Shown here: in pieces, positions 36,335 to 42,163 of the stretch
Numbering within the stretch: the stretch's first letter is position 1
Layout: the number at the start of each line of letters is the position of its first letter
DNA from: DASXZH01 sp963829965
Lineage (GTDB): Bacteria > Armatimonadota > Fimbriimonadia > Fimbriimonadales > Fimbriimonadaceae
Assembly: GCA_963829965.1 (NCBI GenBank)
Contig: CAWHLK010000036.1
Coordinates: 62,001 to 126,000, forward strand
Reading direction: 5' to 3'
DNA length: 64,000 nt
Translations under genes and position numbers: made by a program
Notes under the pieces: generated by a model
Told to the model about the DNA's origin: nothing
What the model saw: only the letters and a program-made list of their open reading frames with translations
Database searches by the model: none

Positions 36335-37217
36335 CCGTATCGAGTTCCTCCTGACCGAGGCATTCACAGCCCTCCGCCGCAATGGCCTCATGACCTTTGC
36401 CGCAGTCACCACCGCGGCCGCCTCGCTCTTCTTGCTTGGCGGTCTGGCCTATGTTTATTACCGTGTGAGCGGGTTTACCACCAACGTATCGAACAAGTTC
36501 GAAATGAACGTGTTCATGAGAATGGATCTTCCCCGGCCGCAAGCTTTGGACGCTGCCGCGAAAATCAAGAAGATGCCGGGCGTACGAAGCGTCACTCTCC
36601 TGCCCAAAGAGCAATCTTGGAAGGAATGGCAGCAGAAGCTGAACCTGAGTCCGGAGGGGATAGACAATCCCTTGCCAGACAAGCTTCGGGTCATGCTCAC
36701 CGATCCCACCAAGGCGGATAACCTTGCGACTTCGATTCAGCTTATGCCCGAGGTGTATCAGCCCTCGGGGGTGGAGTATTCGAAGGACGCGCAACGCCTG
36801 ATCGACACCATGTTGACCCTCGTGCGCTATGTGGGGGGCGGATTCGGCATTGTGCTTCTGCTTACGGCCGGAATTCTCATACACAACGCCATTCGGTTGA
36901 CGGTCATCGCCAGGCGAAGAGAAATCCGAATCATGCAGCTTGTGGGCGCCTCGTATTCCACGATTTGGATTCCCTTTGTTATCGAGGGCATGATTCAAGG
37001 GATGATTGGAGGGTTTTGTGCCGCGTTTCTCCTGTGGGGGGCGCAAGGCGGGCTTCAAAAGTTTGTCGAGGGGATCACCAGCCAAATTGCGTTTCCTGCG
37101 TTCCCTCTGTGGACGGTGGTGGGCATCCTCTCGGCGATAGGAGCCGGCTATGGGTTCTGCTGTTCGGCAATTGCCGTTCGCGAACCGCTCCGCCAGGTGA
37201 TCGGAGCCCTGCGTTGA
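36327..37217 (+). CDS. ftsX: FtsX, cell-division ABC permease
   Basis: The protein of about 296 residues starts with GTG at 36327, after an AGGGAGG site inside the end of ftsE. It has the FtsX layout: an N-terminal cytosolic segment, a first helix (FAAVTTAAASLFLLGGLAYVYY), then a large extracytoplasmic loop (about residues 45-165) that would contact the hydrolase. Three more helices follow (around 170-195, 215-240 and 265-290), with the motif IRRREIRIMQLVGAS. It is translationally coupled to the next gene, whose TTG overlaps its stop. Confidence 0.92.
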   Translation: MLDRIEFLLTEAFTALRRNGLMTFAAVTTAAASLFLLGGLAYVYYRVSGFTTNVSNKFEMNVFMRMDLPRPQALDAAAKIKKMPGVRSVTLLPKEQSWKEWQQKLNLSPEGIDNPLPDKLRVMLTDPTKADNLATSIQLMPEVYQPSGVEYSKDAQRLIDTMLTLVRYVGGGFGIVLLLTAGILIHNAIRLTVIARRREIRIMQLVGASYSTIWIPFVIEGMIQGMIGGFCAAFLLWGAQGGLQKFVEGITSQIAFPAFPLWTVVGILSAIGAGYGFCCSAIAVREPLRQVIGALR

Positions 37218-38368
37218 GGCGTCTCTTTTGTTTTTTATTGGCCCTGCTGCTGGCGGCCGGCTTGGGATTTGCCCAACACACGAAAAAGCCGAACAAAAAG
37301 CCCAACCTGAAGGAGCTCAAGAAGCAGCATGCTTCCAAGCATTCTCAGATCGTGGCGCTTCATAACAAGGCAAAGGTCATTCGCAGGAAGGCGAGCCATG
37401 TCCGCATGGACATCCATACGCTGGATGACCAGATCGGCGAGCACGTGGAAAAGGTCGAAAAGATCCAGGCTCGGCTGAAGATGAATCTGAAGCTGCAGGT
37501 TTCGCTGGCGAGCGACTTAAAGGTGGCGACGCAGAGGCTCAAGGTTCGCAGCATGCAGGCCATGCTGCGTATCCGGCAAATGTATATGCACGGCGAGTCA
37601 ACGCTTGCTTCCGCAATCGTCGGCTCCGACGGACTTGCCGATCTTTCCGCCCGGCAGTTCGTGTTCGAGCGCATCGCTCAGCGTGATCGCCAACTGTTTG
37701 AGGAAGTCAAAGAACTGCAGCAGAACGTTGTTCGCAAGAAGAACGAGGTCGACAGCATCATCGTTCAGGTCCGGCAAGACGAAGACGATGAAAAAACCGC
37801 CGAGGCCGAGCTCCAAGATGAGCGCCAGGACAAAGCCGATGCTTTGGACGACCTAAAGAATCAAGAAGGGCAAGTAGAAGCGCTCCTCAAGGAACTGGAC
37901 AAGGAAGACGAGGAAACCATGGCCGAGATCCAGGCCTTTGAAGGCGGCTCAGTGGCGCGCGGCATGCCCGCATTTCATGGCCGATTCCTCATTCCGGTTT
38001 ATGGCGCCAGATTTTCCAGCGGGTTCGGCATGCGGTTTCATCCCGTTCTCCATCGAATGCGCATGCATACCGGCCAAGACCTGGCGGCTCCCGGTGGGAC
38101 ACCCATTCATGCGGCAGCGGACGGCATCGTGGTATCCACCCGCTGGTCGCGCGGCTATGGCAACCTGGTCACCATTGAGCATGGCGGAGGCTATTCCACG
38201 CTGTATGGCCACTGTATGAGCTTTGTTGCCCACCCCGGCCAGCATGTCCGAAGGGGCGACGTTGTGGCCCGCGTTGGTAAAACAGGGCTTGCTACCGGCT
38301 ACCACTGCCACTTCGAGGTTCGTATTAATGGCCGCCCGGTCAACCCCTTACCTTACTTGAGAGGATGA
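37214..38368 (+). CDS. Coiled-coil M23 peptidase, FtsEX partner (EnvC/PcsB type)
   Basis: The product of about 384 residues has a signal peptide (LFCFLLALLLAAGLGFA), a long coiled coil (about residues 25-245) with Lys, Glu and Asp heptads, and a LytM domain. The zinc-site residues HTGQDLAAP and GYHCHFEVR are intact, so unlike E. coli EnvC this one should be able to cut peptidoglycan itself. The coiled coil is the expected FtsX contact, as in PcsB and EnvC. The start is the TTG at 37214 overlapping the ftsX stop; the in-frame sequence upstream belongs to ftsX in another frame. Its stop overlaps the next ATG. Confidence 0.88.
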   Translation: MRRLFCFLLALLLAAGLGFAQHTKKPNKKPNLKELKKQHASKHSQIVALHNKAKVIRRKASHVRMDIHTLDDQIGEHVEKVEKIQARLKMNLKLQVSLASDLKVATQRLKVRSMQAMLRIRQMYMHGESTLASAIVGSDGLADLSARQFVFERIAQRDRQLFEEVKELQQNVVRKKNEVDSIIVQVRQDEDDEKTAEAELQDERQDKADALDDLKNQEGQVEALLKELDKEDEETMAEIQAFEGGSVARGMPAFHGRFLIPVYGARFSSGFGMRFHPVLHRMRMHTGQDLAAPGGTPIHAAADGIVVSTRWSRGYGNLVTIEHGGGYSTLYGHCMSFVAHPGQHVRRGDVVARVGKTGLATGYHCHFEVRINGRPVNPLPYLRG

Positions 38369-39062
38369 AAGGGGCGATTGTTGCGATTGGGGGTGGAGAT
38401 ATCCGCTCGGGTGAGACCCAGCCAATCGACGAGCACAGAATTCCGCCTTACCGGCAAATCTCAGCCCAATGCCTTGTTTATTCCCACCGCTTTGGCCGAT
38501 TCGGAGGACTATGTTGAGTCATTTCAAATTGCCTACCGGGACCGGCTGGGCTGCAAGACCGACGTTCTTCGGTTGGTAAGCGAGAGGCCGGACCAGGTTG
38601 AGATCGCACAAAAAGTGGCCCTCGCCGATCTGGTTTATGTTGGTGGGGGAAGCACGCTGAACTTGATGAGGATCTGGCGGAAAACCGGGCTTGACAAGAT
38701 GCTAAGAACGGCTTGGGAGCGTGGCACTGTGCTCTCCGGAACCAGCGCAGGCGCCAACTGCTGGTTTCAGTATAGCCATAGCGATTCGGGGTTTCTATTT
38801 TAAGAAACCCAGGACCACGTACATGCGCGTCAAGTGCCTGGGACTTGTGCCGGGGACCTATTGCCCGCACGTGTTGGGCGAAGGGCGGATGGACGATTTC
38901 AAACGCATGATCGCCAAATATGGCGGTGTAGGTTATGCGGTGGATAACTTGGGAGCAATCCTCGTACAAAACGGAGAAGTTTCTGCATTGCGCTGCAACG
39001 ATGGAGTGTTCGTTCGGCGTATCAACCGAGTAAGGAGAGAGATTGTAGAAGCGGATCTTTAG
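38365..39062 (+). CDS. Cyanophycinase-like S51 peptidase (two apparent frameshifts)
   Basis: The corrected product is 231 residues. It starts MKGAIVAIGGGDIR, typical of cyanophycinase and S51 peptidases, then continues with GKSQPNALFIPTA, DLVYVGGGSTLNLMRIW and the catalytic serine loop SGTSAGANCWFQYSHSDS. The frame breaks near 38438-38444 (one extra base at GAATTCC) and at the G-run 38788-38791 (four G where three restore GFYFKKPRTTY). Substrates of S51 enzymes are Asp-X or cyanophycin-like peptides. Here it ends an ftsE-ftsX-M23 operon with 4-base overlap, so a role in peptide turnover linked to the wall is possible but unproven. Confidence 0.8.
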
Positions 39063-39244
39063 TCAGAGAAACTACACCGCAAAAGTGCGTGGATGTTGCT
39101 TGGAGGAATCCTGGCAGTCATGTCGGATACCACATCCGAAAAGATGTGGAAAAAAAGCGGGTGTAGTCAAATCTTTTGACATCAATTTCCGCGTCTCTTT
39201 GCCGTATCATGAGTTGTCGAGAAGTAATAAATGCTTCTCGTTTG

Positions 39245-39362
39245 ACCGAAGCCTAATGCCGCAGCGGCGGCTACGGGGGAACCGATATTTGGGGTGTATC
39301 TCTTTGATTAAGAGTAGGGTGGTTTCTGGCCCGAACCCGTCAGCTAACCTCGTCGGCTTATG
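39245..39362 (+). ncRNA. Cyclic di-AMP riboswitch (ydaO-yuaA type)
   Basis: The conserved core elements of the c-di-AMP aptamer are all present in order: CGGGGGAACCGAT (39274-39286), TTTGGGGTG (about 39288-39296), GTAGGG (about 39314-39319), CCCGAACCCGTCAGCTAACCTCG (39330-39352) and the closing stem AAGCC/GGCTT (39249-39253 with 39355-39359). Spacing agrees with the Thermoanaerobacter-type ydaO sequence I know. Downstream, a hairpin CCAGACC/GGTCTGG (39369-39375 with 39381-39387) touches the ribosome site of the next gene, so control may be at translation. Confidence 0.95.
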
Positions 39363-39368
39363 CAGGAA

Positions 39369-39393
39369 CCAGACCCATTTGGTCTGGAGGAGG
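39369..39393 (+). promoter_or_regulatory. Expression platform hairpin and ribosome site
   Basis: A 7-bp stem CCAGACC-CATTT-GGTCTGG shares its last two G with the strong ribosome site GGAGGAGG (39386-39393), 6 bases before the ATG of the first small gene. It could hide the site when the aptamer above is in one state. Confidence 0.6.
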
Positions 39394-39399
39394 TCGTGA

Positions 39400-39693
39400 A
39401 TGTTAACTGAGTTCGAGGTTCGACATAGCGTTCTGGACATCGTGATGTCCCAAGCGGTTCCGCCGCGCAAGGTTCGTCGGCTTATTCAGCTCGCAACAAT
39501 ACTCAAACGCGAATCTCAAGCTCTTCTTCACGCCCGTGCCCTATCCGCCCAAGCGGCAGATTGCAATACAGCAGCGCACATGGATCGCCGAATTCGGAGC
39601 CTCCGAGAGCAGTACAACGATGTAAGGCTGGTGGCCGACCGGATTCGGAGCGAGTCCAAGAGTGAGGTTGGAAGTGACCTGGCTTTGGCATAG
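39400..39693 (+). CDS. Small helical protein A under c-di-AMP riboswitch
   Basis: I do not recognise a family. The 97-residue protein starts MLTEFEVRHSVLDIVM, then PRKVRRLIQLATILKRE, and is helical and charged throughout, with a short Ser/Asp-rich tail. No membrane segment or signal is visible. The first 35 residues resemble the start of the gene at 39807 (MYSEFELKRQIEKI, IRKARRLLALSHLV): hydrophobic-charged periodicity and the R-R-L motif line up, so the two are probably paralogues. A c-di-AMP riboswitch lies directly upstream. Confidence 0.6.
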   Translation: MLTEFEVRHSVLDIVMSQAVPPRKVRRLIQLATILKRESQALLHARALSAQAADCNTAAHMDRRIRSLREQYNDVRLVADRIRSESKSEVGSDLALA

Positions 39694-39710
39694 CGTCAAG
39701 AGATCGGGCT

Positions 39711-39774
39711 CACTTACGATGGAGTAAGTGACAACCCCACGATTAGCGCCGTTCGGACTACCACCGAACGGCGC
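39711..39774 (+). promoter_or_regulatory. Two tandem hairpins between the small genes
   Basis: The first hairpin, CACTTAC/GTAAGTG, spans 39711-39717 and 39724-39730. The second is a perfect 11-bp stem, GCGCCGTTCGG, at 39746-39756 paired with 39764-39774 with a 7-base loop. Neither has a U-tract, so they are not terminators. The ribosome site AAAGGAG and the start at 39807 follow within 35 bases. They may limit or couple translation of the second gene. Confidence 0.6.
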
Positions 39775-39806
39775 AAAAACTCCCAAACCCTAACAAAGGA
39801 GTTGCA

Positions 39807-40166
39807 ATGTATTCGGAGTTTGAACTTAAACGGCAAATTGAAAAAATCGCCACCGGCGACGATTCCCCGATTCGTAAGGCACGACGCCTTTTGGCTCTCA
39901 GCCACCTAGTTGGCCGCTTTTCCAAGCGATTGGACCAAGGGGCATTCCTTTTACAAGAGGACGAAGACGAAGGCGCAAACCGCATGTTGGACACCGCCGA
40001 AGGGCTTAAGCGCCTCGAACAAGAGGCACGTTTGGCCGCTTATACCGTGTTAAAGGGAGCTCATGCGAGGCCACTGAGCTTTGAGGTGAGATCGGAGGCA
40101 ACGGCGTATCCCATGCAGTGGATGGACACGAAGGAACGGCTGGACGATCGGCTAGGCTATAACTAG
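39807..40166 (+). CDS. Small helical protein B, paralogue of the gene at 39400
   Basis: I do not recognise a family. The 119-residue protein starts MYSEFELKRQIEKIATG, followed by IRKARRLLALSHLVGRF, a charged helix pair (QEDEDEGANRMLDTAEGLKRLEQEARL) and a C-terminal Trp-containing tail. The AAAGGAG site is 6 bases before the ATG. It shares its N-terminal pattern with the protein at 39400, which the c-di-AMP riboswitch controls. Two hairpins occupy the 113-base gap between them. A repeat-like inverted arm begins 5 bases after the stop. Confidence 0.6.
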   Translation: MYSEFELKRQIEKIATGDDSPIRKARRLLALSHLVGRFSKRLDQGAFLLQEDEDEGANRMLDTAEGLKRLEQEARLAAYTVLKGAHARPLSFEVRSEATAYPMQWMDTKERLDDRLGYN

Positions 40167-40170
40167 GTTA

Positions 40171-40260
40171 GGTTTGTGGGATTTGGGTATTGGGGTTAGC
40201 CGTGAGGCGCGGAACGAGAACTTCTGTAGTAGACGAGCCTAATACCCAAAACCCAAAACC
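40171..40260. repeat. Imperfect inverted repeat with GGGTATT and ACCCAAA units
   Basis: Two arms of about 23 bases (40171-40193 and 40238-40260) pair with one mismatch and two small indels; both contain 7-base-spaced GGGATTT/GGGTATT or ACCCAAA units. The repeat sits between the convergent small gene B and the FGE-like gene and abuts the stop of the latter. It could act as a two-way terminator or be a mobile remnant. Confidence 0.5.
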
Positions 40261-41069
40261 TATTCCACAACACTCTTCGCAACGCGAAACCCTTGATTGC
40301 TGAAGGACGCGTGGATGTTCACGGTCCCGATATCCACGGAATTAAAGAAACAGCATGCATTGCGGCTGCACCACCAGGAGCCGCCCCTGGAGTGAACTCC
40401 AATGGCCGAACGGTCGTTCGGCATGCGGCCCGTGCAGAACTGGAAGACATTCCCGTAAATGTCGTACAAGCCCAATGGGTTGGGTAGAAAATGCCCAACC
40501 GGGGACGTGTACATGTAGCCGTCCGAGTAGTCCGGCTTGAGGTGGTCGCGGCCGTGCCAGACGTTGGCGTATTTGCCGATCTGATCGGGGTCGTTGCCCC
40601 AGAAATAATCGGTCTTGGCGCCGGCTCGGCTGGCAACTTCCCATTCGTCCAAAGTAGGCAGGCGCACGTCCGCCCATTGGCAGTATTCCTCCGCATCGTG
40701 AAAACTGATGCCGGTGACGGGATGGTCCATCTTCTTCTCAATGCCGCCACGGGTGATTCCGTTGGGGAATCGCCAATAGGCGGTTGGGTCTTGGATCCAG
40801 CGAAACTCCTTGAGGGGTGGCTCGAACACCATCGAGTTGTGCCGCTTCTCGGCGTCGGTCACATAATGAGTGGCTTGCACGAAGGCCTGAAAATCGGCGT
40901 TCGTGACGTCGTATTTGGCGATGCAAAAAGCGCTGAGCTGCACCTTGCGCAGGGGGTTGAAGAGATACTCTTTCTTCCCGACCACGTAGGTTCCCGCGGG
41001 TATCCGGACAAAATCGAAGGTGGAATCCGGAGACAATAGCCACGAAAGCCCAAGGGCAAGTCCCAGCAT
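40260..41069 (-). CDS. Formylglycine-generating-enzyme-like (SUMF1) protein
   Basis: This 269-residue protein has a short N-terminal hydrophobic segment (about residues 1-12), then the FGE-sulfatase fold: VRIPAGTYVVGKKE, PVTGISFHDAEEYCQWA, RLPTLDEWEVASRAG and GNVFQFCTG. The active-site region RGGSWWCSRNAC holds the two cysteines in the CxxxxC spacing of true FGE. FGE oxidises a cysteine in sulfatases to formylglycine, but no sulfatase is in this window, and many SUMF1 proteins do other jobs (EgtB-like, lectins). The cysteine pair favours a redox-active enzyme. Confidence 0.8.
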   Translation of the reverse strand: MLGLALGLSWLLSPDSTFDFVRIPAGTYVVGKKEYLFNPLRKVQLSAFCIAKYDVTNADFQAFVQATHYVTDAEKRHNSMVFEPPLKEFRWIQDPTAYWRFPNGITRGGIEKKMDHPVTGISFHDAEEYCQWADVRLPTLDEWEVASRAGAKTDYFWGNDPDQIGKYANVWHGRDHLKPDYSDGYMYTSPVGHFLPNPLGLYDIYGNVFQFCTGRMPNDRSAIGVHSRGGSWWCSRNACCFFNSVDIGTVNIHASFSNQGFRVAKSVVE

Positions 41070-41082
41070 TTAGGCCGCCCGC

Positions 41083-41808
41083 TTACCGCGTTTTGTAGAA
41101 AGCTTCGGCCCGGTCAATCGTAAGCTTCTGGTTCGCTTCGTTTCCTACCACCGAGGATTTGTAGTCCGCGTTGGCGCTGTAGCACTTCTTATATGTCTGG
41201 GAATCCACGAACGGCTGGTATTTGCCGTCCTTCATCAGCAGGAACAGGGTGGTGAGCAGGTCCAGGTCCTTCTTGTTTCTTTCGAAGGCCTTAATGATGT
41301 CCGGGATCATCTCATAGGCATCGATCTCGACGATCGCGTGCTTCAGGTTCAGTCCGACGTGGGGGCTTCGCTTCATCGTCGCGCGAATGAGCGCGATAAC
41401 CTTGGTGCGGTTGTTCTTGAGGAACGCCTCTTGGCGCTCGCTCCATGCCATCGTGTAGTCGAAATTCCCCGGCAGTTGGCCAAAGATGAGATGCTCCTCG
41501 CCAACGATGCCCGGCATCGGGTCGCAGTTCTGGTCCATCGCTTCACCGTGGATCATCGTGAACGTGAACTTTTCGTTGAGGGAAAGAGAGTTGAACTTTG
41601 CGTCGGCGAGAGGTTCGCTCCCATCATCGGTATCCTTGATGCCCTTGATCATCGCCTCGACCTTCTTGAGTCCCCAGGTAGGCGTGGAGATATGGAGGCG
41701 GTATTCGTGATATTTGACGCTTGCCGCCGGAATATGCGGATTCTCATCTTGCGCAACGGCAATTCCCACAAGCGCAACAGCAACCAACGATAGCGAAAAC
41801 TTCTTCAT
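41083..41808 (-). CDS. Secreted protein of unknown function
   Basis: I do not recognise a family. The protein of about 241 residues starts at the ATG at 41808, directly after an AAGAGG site, with the signal peptide KKFSLSLVAVALVGIAVAQ. The mature part is mixed alpha/beta and hydrophilic, with a segment FTFTMIHGEAMDQNC and the repeated pattern KVIALIRATMKRSPHVG. A longer in-frame version reaching 41919 would lack the signal and overlaps the next gene. It lies beside the FGE-like gene on the same strand, about 14 bases upstream of it. Confidence 0.55.
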   Translation of the reverse strand: MKKFSLSLVAVALVGIAVAQDENPHIPAASVKYHEYRLHISTPTWGLKKVEAMIKGIKDTDDGSEPLADAKFNSLSLNEKFTFTMIHGEAMDQNCDPMPGIVGEEHLIFGQLPGNFDYTMAWSERQEAFLKNNRTKVIALIRATMKRSPHVGLNLKHAIVEIDAYEMIPDIIKAFERNKKDLDLLTTLFLLMKDGKYQPFVDSQTYKKCYSANADYKSSVVGNEANQKLTIDRAEAFYKTR

Positions 41809-41876
41809 CCTCTTCCCTGCCCTCTTTCTCCATTGTTGCAGATTCGAGAGACTCTTGCATGCATATGCATAGGTAA

Positions 41877-42113
41877 CTACCCGTTGTCTCGCGGCTTCCT
41901 TGGACGAAACACGAACCACGCCAGGGTGCCGGCCAAGGTCTCCAGGATGAGAACGAGGACGAGGCCGATAAGCAAGACGATCATCACGGAGGCCCGCTGT
42001 TCGGAGTTCCAGTTCGCAAATGTGGCGATCGCGGCGATCGCGCCGTAGAAACCAAGCCCGAGTTTCAACAGGTCCTGAACTATTTGGGGCAATTCGCCGA
42101 ATTTCTTATTCAT
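41877..42113 (-). CDS. Small two-helix membrane protein
   Basis: This 78-residue protein has two hydrophobic helices (about residues 18-34 and 41-67) and a basic C-terminus FRPRKPRDNG that should stay in the cytosol. It is unknown but plausible as a real small gene: it starts with ATG and is followed within about 70 bases by the secreted unknown on the same strand. It overlaps no conserved gene on the other strand. Confidence 0.5.
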   Translation of the reverse strand: MNKKFGELPQIVQDLLKLGLGFYGAIAAIATFANWNSEQRASVMIVLLIGLVLVLILETLAGTLAWFVFRPRKPRDNG

Positions 42114-42163
42114 CGTGTTTTTTGCGAGGGCCAGGAAGCATCGGTAAACTCGATGCTTCAGCC

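Noticed and set aside
36965..38368. Longer M23 peptidase starting inside ftsX
   Set aside because: The extra part is ftsX in another frame; the TTG at 37214 opens a clean signal peptide and overlaps the ftsX stop.
39176..39210. TTGACA ... TATCAT promoter for the riboswitch
   Set aside because: The boxes are 23 bases apart, too long for a normal sigma-70 promoter, so I do not call it.
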